From an uncultured Bacteroidales bacterium (GTDB taxonomy: Bacteria > Bacteroidota > Bacteroidia > Bacteroidales > UBA4417), in NCBI GenBank assembly GCA_903864265.1, contig CAIPFN010000193.1:1-35503 (forward strand): a DNA stretch of 35,503 nucleotides. Reading direction: 5' to 3'. Below, piece after piece: positions 1 to 7,452 of this stretch. A program made the position numbers and the translations under genes. The notes below the pieces were generated by a model, which worked only from the letters and a program-made list of their open reading frames with translations, was not told the DNA's origin and ran no database searches. Each line of letters begins with the position of its first letter. Position 1 is the first letter of the stretch.

Positions 1-757
1 AACTTGATTTCAACCGCTGAACACTATAGAGTTCGGTAAACTTGCGGTTATCGTCGTTAGGCACAAACGACATAAATTCCTGTTCGGCCTGTTCGCCCAG
101 GTTCCGGGTATCAACCAGGAACAAAACACGTTTGGCTTTGGCAAATTTTAGCAGGCGATAAACGGCGGTAATAGCCGTAAATGTTTTTCCTGAACCGGTG
201 GCCATCTGAATCAATGCCCGTGGCCGGTTTTCCTTAAATGAAATTTCCAGTTTATTAATGGCATTTACCTGGCATTCGCGTAATCCCTGGATTTGCAGGG
301 CAGGTAAATCGTGTAACCGTTTCCGGAGTGATTTATCCTTTTTACGCCAATCGCGCAATGTTTCGGGCCGGTGAAAGCTAAACACTTCCCGTATCCTGGG
401 TTTGGGATCGGTAAAATCAGTGAGTTTTGTGATTTCACCTGTACTGATATATGCAAAAGGCAGGGGCTCGTTTTTGAGGTGTTTTAACTTCGCGCTGGCA
501 TAGCCTTCAGCCTGGTCTTCGTGAACGTTCAACTTATGGCCTTCTTCCTTGCGCTTGGCTTCTATTACACCGCAGGGTTTGCCATCCACAAACAGAACAT
601 AATCGGCAGGTCCGGCATCGGTAAGGTATTCCTTAACAGCTACGCCAATTCCCGCATTTAAATTTATCTGTTTGATCCCCTGTATTACCCAGCCACAAAC
701 TGTAAGTTGCTTGTCGATATGGTCGCGGGCGATTTGTTCAGGGTTTTGGTTGGGCAT
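1..757 (-). CDS. hsdR: Type I restriction enzyme R subunit, N-terminal part (runs off window)
   Basis: This is the first 252 residues of a type I restriction-modification motor/nuclease subunit; the C-terminus lies beyond base 1. I translated it directly from the start codon at 755-757. A PD-(D/E)xK-type nuclease core is visible: Asp52 in PADYVLFVDG and the E66-A-K68 triad in GVIEAKRKEE. A helicase motif I (Walker A) follows at residues 186-192 (ATGSGKT), then VLFLVDTRNLGEQAEQEF, typical of HsdR superfamily-2 translocases. In the family this subunit cleaves unmodified DNA after ATP-driven translocation, working with HsdM and HsdS. Those partners are not in the window and may lie to the left or elsewhere. 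It starts 117 bases after the gnd stop on the same strand, with no clear terminator between. Identification is firm; whether the gene is complete is unknown. Confidence 0.9.
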   Translation of the reverse strand, partial: MPNQNPEQIARDHIDKQLTVCGWVIQGIKQINLNAGIGVAVKEYLTDAGPADYVLFVDGKPCGVIEAKRKEEGHKLNVHEDQAEGYASAKLKHLKNEPLPFAYISTGEITKLTDFTDPKPRIREVFSFHRPETLRDWRKKDKSLRKRLHDLPALQIQGLRECQVNAINKLEISFKENRPRALIQMATGSGKTFTAITAVYRLLKFAKAKRVLFLVDTRNLGEQAEQEFMSFVPNDDNRKFTELYSVQRLKSS

Positions 758-874
758 AGCTAAATTCTGATCAATATAGAAGATGATAAGGAAAGGTAAA
801 ATTAACCTTATTTTCTGATGCAGCAAAAGTTGTTCTTATAAAAGAAAAGAGAATAGCTTCCCGTGAAGTCCTCA

Positions 875-2329
875 TTAAACTGTGTAGGTAGAGGATGAAG
901 TATCGCCACCGTGACCCGTCCAGTTGGTATGAAAAAACTCGCCGCGTGGCTTGTCGGTTCTTTCGTAGGTATGTGCGCCGAAATAGTCGCGTTGTGCCTG
1001 TAACAGATTGGCCCCAAGGCGCTCGGATCGGTAACCGTCGAAGTAGGTAATGGCCGTTGCCAGGGCCGGAATGGAAACCCCGTGCTGAATGGCTGTGGCC
1101 ACCACCCTTCGCCAGCCGGGCTGCGCATCCAGGATTTTATCCCTGAAGAAAGGATCCAGAATCAGGTTGGGCAATCCGGGATTTAAGCCGAATGCGGCGT
1201 TTATTTTGTCAAGGAACCCTGATCGTATAATACAACCGCCTCTCCACAGTAGCGCAATCCCACCGTAGTTGAGGTTCCAACCGTTTTCGCGGGCGGCTGC
1301 TTTCATGAGCAGATAGCCCTGAGCATACGAAACCAGTTTGGATGCAAACAGCGCCTGCCCTATATCGTGAATGAACTGTTGCCTGTCGCCCTCAAATTTA
1401 AGGAAAGGTGATTTCAGCAATTTGGAAGCTTCCACTCTCTCCTCTTTCTGAGATGAGAGAATGCGGGCAAACACGGCTTCCCCGATGAGGGTAAGAGGAA
1501 CGCCCAGTTCGAGCGCCGATATGCCGGTCCATTTCCCGGTTCCTTTTTGCCCGGCTGTGTCCAGAATTTTATCTACGAGGGCTCCGCCATCCTCATCCTT
1601 GTAGCCAAGAATTCCGGCGGTGATTTCAATGAGGTAGCTTTCGAGGTCTCCATGATTCCAGGCTATAAATACGTCCTGCATTTCGGAAGAACTCATCCCC
1701 AGTACCTCCTTCATGATCTGGTAGGCTTCGCAGATAAGCTGCATATCCCCATATTCGATGCCGTTATGAACCATTTTTACAAAATGGCCGGCTCCGTTTT
1801 CACCCACCCAGTCGCAGCATGGGGTGCCGTTATCCACTTTGGCCGCAATAGCCTGAAAAACGGGTTTTACGTAGGGCCATGCCGCTACCGAGCCTCCCGG
1901 CATGATCGATGGACCCAGCAAGGCCCCTTCTTCACCGCCGGAAACGCCGGCTCCTATATACAGCAGCCCTTTGCTCTCGACATATTTTGTACGGCGATCG
2001 GTATCGGTGAATAGCGTGTTGCCGCCATCGATGATGATATCGCCTGTTTCGAGATGCGGGATGAGTAATTCAATAAAATCGTCAACGGCCTGGCCGGCTT
2101 TAACCATCAGCATGATTTTGCGGGGGCGGTGGAGGCTGCTAACCAACGCTTCCACCGAAAAGGTTCCTATTATATTCTTCCCTTTTCCCCGTCCATTAAC
2201 AAAGTTAGCGACCTTGTCGGTGGAACGGTTAAAAACAGCCACGGTAAATCCCTTGCTCTCCATATTCAGGACCAGGTTTTCGCCCATTACCGCCAGTCCG
2301 ACCAATCCAATATCTGCCAGATTATCCAT
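875..2329 (-). CDS. gnd: 6-phosphogluconate dehydrogenase, decarboxylating
   Basis: Cytosolic pentose-phosphate enzyme that oxidises 6-phosphogluconate to ribulose 5-phosphate and CO2 with reduction of NADP. The 484-residue length is normal for the long form. Visible signatures are the N-terminal dinucleotide-binding turn (GLVGLAVMG, residues 8-16) followed by FNRSTDK, which suits the NADP phosphate; the substrate loop SGGEEGALLGPS (130-141); and the catalytic segment KMVHNGIEYGD with Lys185, Asn189 and Glu192. The C-terminus carries the usual Gly/Thr-rich tail with FHTNWTGHGG. It lies 48 bases downstream of pdxB on the same strand, so the two may be cotranscribed; that is inferred from spacing only. 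No truncation or missing active-site residue was seen. Confidence 0.97.
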   Translation of the reverse strand: MDNLADIGLVGLAVMGENLVLNMESKGFTVAVFNRSTDKVANFVNGRGKGKNIIGTFSVEALVSSLHRPRKIMLMVKAGQAVDDFIELLIPHLETGDIIIDGGNTLFTDTDRRTKYVESKGLLYIGAGVSGGEEGALLGPSIMPGGSVAAWPYVKPVFQAIAAKVDNGTPCCDWVGENGAGHFVKMVHNGIEYGDMQLICEAYQIMKEVLGMSSSEMQDVFIAWNHGDLESYLIEITAGILGYKDEDGGALVDKILDTAGQKGTGKWTGISALELGVPLTLIGEAVFARILSSQKEERVEASKLLKSPFLKFEGDRQQFIHDIGQALFASKLVSYAQGYLLMKAAARENGWNLNYGGIALLWRGGCIIRSGFLDKINAAFGLNPGLPNLILDPFFRDKILDAQPGWRRVVATAIQHGVSIPALATAITYFDGYRSERLGANLLQAQRDYFGAHTYERTDKPRGEFFHTNWTGHGGDTSSSTYTV

Positions 2330-2377
2330 TTTGTTCTGCTTTAAAATTGATGAGTGTTGAATATTTCTTTCATTGAA

Positions 2378-3514
2378 TCAGTTCGTTCTGATTTTAAATC
2401 CGAGTTTTAACAGCATATCAGCCGCCCCGGGTTTCCCGTTTAAAAGTTCGATGGTAAATGCAGGGAATTCGCGACGGGAAGGGTATTGTCCCCGCTGCTG
2501 TTCAAAGGTTTGAGGCGAACGCAGAAGGCGGAAATGATCCTCCATGATGGAATAGGTATGCATAACAGCCTGTTGCACCACCTGAAGAGCCGATTTGCCC
2601 GATCCGGCAATTACAATTTCAGGCATGGATGGTTCCGGAAGTACCGGAGGGTAAAAATCATGCAGGGGCAAACCGAAAAAACCGGCAAGTGCCCTGACGA
2701 CCTGGGCAGTTCCGTTTGCCTTACCATCAGTGGAATAGCCGGCTATATGCGGTGTGGATATCAGAACCTGGCTCATTAATACAGTATCGATGTTGGGTTC
2801 ATTTTCCCATACGTCGACTATAGCGCCGCTTAATTTACCTGACGAAAGGGCCCGCTTCAGCGCGCCGGTTTCAACCACCTCACCTCGTGAGGAGTTAATC
2901 AGCCACGCTCTGTCCCGGATTTTTCCGAAAAGGTCCTTGTTGAAAAGATGGAATGTGCTGTCTTCATCTCTGTTGAGCGGCACATGCAAGGTGATTATAT
3001 CGCAGGTTTCAAGTATCTCATCAAGAGCAACAAAACCGGCGCGGCCTTCCCTGCGGGCTCGCGGGGGGTCATTCAGTTTCACGTTCAGGCCCAGTATGCG
3101 GGCTGCTGCCTGAACCCGGGAGCCTACATTTCCGACACCTATAATTCCCAGGGTCATTTTACTGAAATCAACAGCTGAAGTATCAAAAATTGTCAATAAT
3201 GAGGCTATAAAGTATTGCTGTACGGACGAAGCATTGCAGCCCGGGGCATTGACCCAGGTGATATTTCTGTCGCGGCAATACTGCACGTCAATATGGTCGA
3301 ATCCAATAGTGGCAGTGGCAATGAATTTTATCGCCGTTCCTTCCAGCAATGCTTTATCGCAGAGGGTACGCGTCCGAATCAGGAGGGCATCAGCGTCCAT
3401 GGCCGACTCATGGTTAATCAGGTTACCCGGCAGGTAGATAACTTCAGCAAAGGGTTCAAGTACCCCGCGGAGGAAAGGAATTTTTTCGTCGGCAATGATT
3501 TTAAGTCTTTTCAA
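2378..3514 (-). CDS. pdxB: Erythronate-4-phosphate dehydrogenase
   Basis: NAD-dependent D-2-hydroxyacid dehydrogenase family member that oxidises 4-phospho-erythronate to 2-oxo-3-hydroxy-4-phosphobutanoate, the second step of the DXP-dependent pyridoxal phosphate pathway. The protein has 378 residues, typical for PdxB. Features seen are the N-terminal MKRLKIIADEKIPF, the NAD-binding turn GIIGVGNVGS (123-132), and the catalytic set Arg210 (NSSRGEVV), Glu237 (DVWENEP) and His256 (STPHIAGYS). The C-terminal extension after about residue 290 carries the PdxB-type dimerisation region, which separates it from plain phosphoglycerate dehydrogenase (SerA) and lactate-type enzymes. It precedes gnd. Other vitamin B6 genes are not in the window. 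Confidence 0.93.
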   Translation of the reverse strand: MKRLKIIADEKIPFLRGVLEPFAEVIYLPGNLINHESAMDADALLIRTRTLCDKALLEGTAIKFIATATIGFDHIDVQYCRDRNITWVNAPGCNASSVQQYFIASLLTIFDTSAVDFSKMTLGIIGVGNVGSRVQAAARILGLNVKLNDPPRARREGRAGFVALDEILETCDIITLHVPLNRDEDSTFHLFNKDLFGKIRDRAWLINSSRGEVVETGALKRALSSGKLSGAIVDVWENEPNIDTVLMSQVLISTPHIAGYSTDGKANGTAQVVRALAGFFGLPLHDFYPPVLPEPSMPEIVIAGSGKSALQVVQQAVMHTYSIMEDHFRLLRSPQTFEQQRGQYPSRREFPAFTIELLNGKPGAADMLLKLGFKIRTN

Positions 3515-4077
3515 TCAAATTTCGATTACCCGGTAAAACTTTATAATGGGTGTATGCTCTTTAAGCTGCAACCTCTTTCACAAGGATTCAATGGTGTATA
3601 GTTTCCTTTAGGAAAACATCTTACAGTGTCAGACACCCCTGCGGGTGTACAGACACTGAAGCAAAAACTACTTTCGGTCCATAATCCCTATTCAAAATCC
3701 CATACATGAAAGCAAATCACCCATGACGGACAAAAAATGAAAGCATTCAGCTTTTGAGGCTGGCCATTTAAGTTTGTCGTTGATGAAACAAAGCAAAAAC
3801 GGTAACCATGGGTAAAAGTACGAAATATTAGGGGGGCAGCCTCTGAAAATCTACAGATACAGTTCACTGGCAGGGCGAATTGCTGATCAGGCTGGTCGCA
3901 TAAGGGCGGAAAGCCTGAATTTACAGCAATTTGTTTGTTCGCATGGTGGCCAGGCGCCTCAACCGGTAAAAGCCGCATCCGGACGATTGCTGCCGATTAC
4001 CCGGGTACAGGAGATGGCGGGGACAGGGTATCCCTCTATCTGAAAACACAGAGATTGCGATCATGAACAAGAGAAGG
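3515..4077. other. Non-coding gap between eCIS cargo genes and pdxB
   Basis: This 563-base stretch separates the last DUF4157 cargo gene from pdxB. It contains a 35-base imperfect palindrome (listed separately) and a short inverted repeat TTTCCTTTAGGAAA just upstream of pdxB. Open frames of up to about 96 codons exist but their translations have no recognisable fold and cross the ends of neighbouring genes. No Bacteroidota-type promoter (TTG about 19 bases before TAnnTTTG) was found by eye. The pdxB promoter is expected here. Confidence 0.6.
3624..3658. repeat. 35-base imperfect palindrome
   Basis: Two nested inverted arms are visible: CAGTGTC (3624-3630) pairs with GACACTG (3652-3658), and ACACCC (3633-3638) pairs with GGGTGT (3643-3648) around a CTGC loop. 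There is no clear T-run on either side, so it is a poor intrinsic terminator. It may be a dispersed palindromic repeat of the REP type or a weak transcription stop for the long minus-strand operon that ends at 4078. Confidence 0.6.
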
Positions 4078-5643
4078 TTATTTTCCGCCCTTGTCTTTAT
4101 CCTCTTTGTCTTTCTTTTCCTGTGCCTGTATTCTTTCCTTTTCCATTTCAGCTGAGCGCAGCATATCATCTATATTCTGTGCACGAATCGTTGCAGCTAA
4201 TTTTTTGGTTTTTCTCGCCGTAAAAGGCTCTGTAAGCACCTCCTTAATTTTACTGGCACTTCTTGCTACCTTCATACGCCCGGCTTGTGCTGCCTTTGCG
4301 CTGGCATCACTTTGTTCGTCGTGCCTTACTTTGATCATATCGCCTGCCTGTTGTTGCATTTCCTCAGCTTCGGCACCGCTCAGCCCGGCGGAGTTTATGG
4401 CCTCCTTACTCATTTTTGAGCTCATGCTGAGTGCATTTGATTCAGCTATCTCTTTCTTTTTTTTTCTGATTTTGGGGGCTGCTACAACTCTTGCTGCTCC
4501 GGTAAGTCCAAGCCCGGCCAGGCCGGCAGCAACTTTGCCTCCGCCGGTACCAGCCTGGGTATTTCTCTTGAAAGCGGGCGATGCCAGCACTTCCTCCGTA
4601 CCTGCAACCATATTGCTGAGTGCTTGCCCATGTTTTTTTGATTTCGTTGAATGGCCCTTCGTTTTACGCATCTCACTGGCATCCTCAGCAGCTGCACTTT
4701 GCTTAAGGCCTCTGAAACGCAATTCTTTGAGCCCTTGTGTATTTATTTTTCTGTCTTCCCTCGCTTCCTGAATCGCCATTTCCCTTCTCTGCTCTGTTAC
4801 TTTAGGCCTGAGGCGCACAGGGATAGGGGGATGGGGGACACGATTTGTCAGGTCAATGGGCTCAGGCCTTTCCGGCAGGAGGTTATTGTCCATCGGCATG
4901 GCATTATTTCGTGCGGGGGGTAAATGAGCTTCTTCGCCCGAATGTTCCTGTTCGCCGCCCGACTCATCGCCCGACTCATCATCGATCCATACTCTTTCCC
5001 CGTCAATAATTATCCATTTTGCCTGTATGGTAGTTGAAGGTTCCGGGGAGCCGGCGGTGTTTTTTTTACTATCAGCCAAAGACCCCTTCCCTGGATCGTC
5101 ATTCAGTATTTTCCCTTTTGCAGCTGCCGTCCCCATTACATCCGCTTCTTTCTCGAGGCCGGCATCATCATTCACCTGCACATTTCCTTTCATCTGCAGG
5201 CTTGGTTTTACCCTTCCCTGTTTCTGCTGCACTACATGCCAGGCTTCGTGCGGCAGGTGTTTTTCCTGGCCGGAGGCCAGATGTATATCCGATCCCTGGG
5301 CGTAGGCATGAGCGCCTAAGGCCATAGGCTTGGAGGAGTTGCGGTGGACTTTTACGTCGGAGAGATCCAGACCCGAAAGGTGCTCCATGCCGGATTTTAA
5401 ATCGCCTGGCATACCTGTATTATTGAGAGGTTTAGCTTGTACAGGCTTTTCGCCTGACTTCAGCTGAAGATTTTCGCTGCTGTTGTTTGCCATGTTGTTC
5501 ATCTCCGAAAAATGAACATCCTTCGTCGGCAGGGAAGGAGCATGCCTGCTATCTCTTGCCGGGTCGGACGCTGGTTTGCTGCCGGCACTGACCCGCCTGG
5601 CAGGCGCAATGGTATTTTTGATGAGGTTAGCGTTTGTCTTCAT
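4078..5643 (-). CDS. eCIS cargo protein 1: DUF4157 domain plus unknown basic C-terminus
   Basis: A 521-residue candidate cargo, last gene of the eCIS run. Residues 1-25 form a basic Ser/Ala/Asn-rich leader shared with the next two genes. The DUF4157 (eCIS core) domain spans about 70-175: NNTGMPGDLKSGMEHLSG, DVKVH, AHAYAQGSDIHL, the zinc-peptidase signature HEAWH at 132-136, and LEKEADVMG with the likely third ligand Glu166. Then come an acidic Ser/Gly linker (221-239), a Pro/Arg-rich stretch (257-290), a Gly/Ala-rich hydrophobic segment (366-389) running into KIRKKKK, and a highly charged lysine-rich tail. No catalytic motif is recognisable after residue 210. DUF4157 commonly heads toxins or cargo in eCIS loci, so this is probably a delivered protein; its activity is unknown. 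It is separated from cargo 2 by 288 bases. Confidence 0.85.
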   Translation of the reverse strand: MKTNANLIKNTIAPARRVSAGSKPASDPARDSRHAPSLPTKDVHFSEMNNMANNSSENLQLKSGEKPVQAKPLNNTGMPGDLKSGMEHLSGLDLSDVKVHRNSSKPMALGAHAYAQGSDIHLASGQEKHLPHEAWHVVQQKQGRVKPSLQMKGNVQVNDDAGLEKEADVMGTAAAKGKILNDDPGKGSLADSKKNTAGSPEPSTTIQAKWIIIDGERVWIDDESGDESGGEQEHSGEEAHLPPARNNAMPMDNNLLPERPEPIDLTNRVPHPPIPVRLRPKVTEQRREMAIQEAREDRKINTQGLKELRFRGLKQSAAAEDASEMRKTKGHSTKSKKHGQALSNMVAGTEEVLASPAFKRNTQAGTGGGKVAAGLAGLGLTGAARVVAAPKIRKKKKEIAESNALSMSSKMSKEAINSAGLSGAEAEEMQQQAGDMIKVRHDEQSDASAKAAQAGRMKVARSASKIKEVLTEPFTARKTKKLAATIRAQNIDDMLRSAEMEKERIQAQEKKDKEDKDKGGK

Positions 5644-5931
5644 GGGTTAGCAGATTAGTCTTTATTGCTTTTTAGTTAGTATCAAGCCAGTGTTGGCATT
5701 ATTCGGGCGAGATTTGATTTACAAACTTCCGCGATGCCGCAAAGGGAATCAAATCAGATGTAAAACAGATTCAGGAAGTTTCATTTCGACAGCCATTCAG
5801 GAACACGGGGTTGTCTCAACTTATTCGGATTACCTTCACCAGCCAGGCTTATATTCAGGTTTGCCAGTGGCTGTGCAGTTATGGCAATTTAATTTAAAGA
5901 GTCATTGCAGTAGTATGGCGTTGAGGCGCAA

Positions 5932-7131
5932 TTATTTTAAGGTCTCAGTTTTACCCTTGCCGATCAATTCAAATGTATCTTTCAAGTTCTTAATGTCATT
6001 ATTCTTAGTCGATTTGAGAGGCAGTTTCTTTATTTTTTCAGTGCTTTTGGCATTGGCAGGTTTTTCCAGGTAATGATCAAAGGCTCCTGCATTCTGGTTA
6101 TAGGGTGTAAGGGGATTTGCCATTACAGCCCATGCATTCCCGATATTTATGCCGGGATAGTCGGCAGCATGTTTATGAATTACAGGAGTGTAGGTGTTGA
6201 TGCTTGTTGGGGTTACCTTGAAGAGGATATTAGTGGGATCCGTGTTATGCGTGGGCATGCCTTTAAGTACGTTAGGCACGGCATTGTTGTACCAGAAATC
6301 GTACGAACCAGCCGATGCAGGGTTAGCGTTGGTTACCGCTGTATTAGCCGGAGCTCCCGCCACCCCGAGATTCCCTCTCACGGCAGCTTCGGCCTGGGCG
6401 GCACCTGCATACAGGGCATGGTTGATACCTAAGAGAGGCGTAACCCAAACTATTTCTTCAGCGGGTGGGAGAGCCATGGCCTGGCCCCCGTTATCCGAAA
6501 AGAATGCCAGTCGTTGAATGGGTGCCTGTAAACCACCGCTCCTGGTAGATTTCAGGTTTTTACCTTTGCTTCCGGGCCGGGCCTTCATTTGTAAGGCCTT
6601 GCCTCCCATGGCATCCGCCTCTTTTTCGAGGCTTTTATCATCATTCACATTCACATTTCCTTTTAGTTGTATGGTAGGCCTCACCCTGCCCTGCTTTTGC
6701 TGTACCAGGTGCCAGGCTTCATGTGGCAGGTGCTTTTCCTGCCCTGCTCCCAGGTGGATATCGGTGCCCTGGGCATAGGCATGAGCCTGGATGGTGGAAG
6801 GCTTATCCGAATTGTAATGCACTTTCACATCGTCCATCGAAATTCCCGACAGGTGTTCGATGCCGGATTTCAGAGTGTCGGGCAGGCCGGTATTGTTCCT
6901 GGCTTTAGCCTGCGCAGGAGGCAGTCCGGTGGCCGGGCCGGATGTTCCGGGTAAAGAGTTAGAGGCTGAATTATTGGCCAATGTGTCGAGTTCGGTAAGA
7001 TGTGCATCTTTCCCATATTCGGATGCTGCCTGCGCATTTCCACTCCCTATGCCCGGAACGGTTTTCCGGCCGGCACTTTCACGCCTGCCGGGAACAACTG
7101 TATTTTTGCCTGAATTAGTTTGTGCTTTCAT
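5932..7131 (-). CDS. eCIS cargo protein 2: DUF4157 domain plus unknown C-terminal domain
   Basis: A 399-residue candidate cargo. The leader (MKAQTNSGKNTVVPGRRESAG) aligns with that of cargo 1. The DUF4157 domain is complete: NNTGLPDTLKSGIEHLSG, DDVKVHYNSDKP, AHAYAQGTDIHL, HEAWH at residues 137-141, and LEKEADAMG at 169-176. After a basic linker (177-204) comes a roughly 195-residue C-terminal domain beginning near FFSDNGG that I do not recognise. It has aromatic motifs such as SYDFWYNNAVPNVLKGMP and a His-containing TPVIHKHAADYPG, consistent with a compact folded domain, and a lysine-rich end. Context and domain layout point to a delivered effector; no immunity gene is evident beside it. The start is fixed by similarity of the leader to its paralogues. 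The upstream leader is A/T-rich with TTGAAATTGAAA before the ATG. Confidence 0.85.
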   Translation of the reverse strand: MKAQTNSGKNTVVPGRRESAGRKTVPGIGSGNAQAASEYGKDAHLTELDTLANNSASNSLPGTSGPATGLPPAQAKARNNTGLPDTLKSGIEHLSGISMDDVKVHYNSDKPSTIQAHAYAQGTDIHLGAGQEKHLPHEAWHLVQQKQGRVRPTIQLKGNVNVNDDKSLEKEADAMGGKALQMKARPGSKGKNLKSTRSGGLQAPIQRLAFFSDNGGQAMALPPAEEIVWVTPLLGINHALYAGAAQAEAAVRGNLGVAGAPANTAVTNANPASAGSYDFWYNNAVPNVLKGMPTHNTDPTNILFKVTPTSINTYTPVIHKHAADYPGINIGNAWAVMANPLTPYNQNAGAFDHYLEKPANAKSTEKIKKLPLKSTKNNDIKNLKDTFELIGKGKTETLK

Positions 7132-7452
7132 AGCTGTTTCAATTTCAATGTGATAGATTCAATTTCTATGGCCAATTGATGGTTATTTAGATGGGCACAT
7201 TCCTTTGAATGCCTTTTTTAAACTGGAGATGTCTGCGTTCAACTGTCTGACCTTACCTTTTTGCGGCCGATGGAAGGCCATTTTTCAGTTCAGTAAGGGT
7301 ATGGTTGTGCGCTACTGCCCTGGGTTTCCAAGCATGGGATAAATTTCCGCCTGAAGTCTTCAGTTGAAGCTATAAGCTGATGCGTATACCTGATTCACTT
7401 CTTCTTAGATCCCCCTTTGGCTGTACTCAGGAATCGTAACAGACCGTCCGGT
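7132..7452. other. Intergenic gap between cargo 3 and cargo 2
   Basis: About 320 bases with no supported gene; the minus-strand frames I followed near its left end stop quickly. There is no obvious remnant of a fourth cargo gene and no clear hairpin-plus-T-run terminator. Together with the 288-base gap between cargo 2 and cargo 1, it suggests the cargo genes are less tightly organised than the structural genes, as expected for exchangeable cassettes. Confidence 0.5.

Noticed and set aside
1547-2014. Long plus-strand open frame of 155 codons
   Set aside because: It lies wholly inside gnd on the opposite strand, and its translation has no family-like features; gnd is certain.
3688-3978. Minus-strand frame of 96 codons between cargo 1 and pdxB
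   Set aside because: Rich in Cys, Phe and Pro with no domain pattern; not convincingly coding.
4091-4771. Plus-strand open frame of 226 codons rich in Ser, Ala and Leu
   Set aside because: It is antisense to cargo 1. Its apparent hydrophobic character comes from the complement of lysine- and glutamate-rich codons.
5690-6073. Plus-strand frame of 127 codons that could have been an immunity gene beside cargo 2
   Set aside because: A third of it is antisense to the end of cargo 2, composition is poor, there is no ribosome site, and no recognisable fold is visible.
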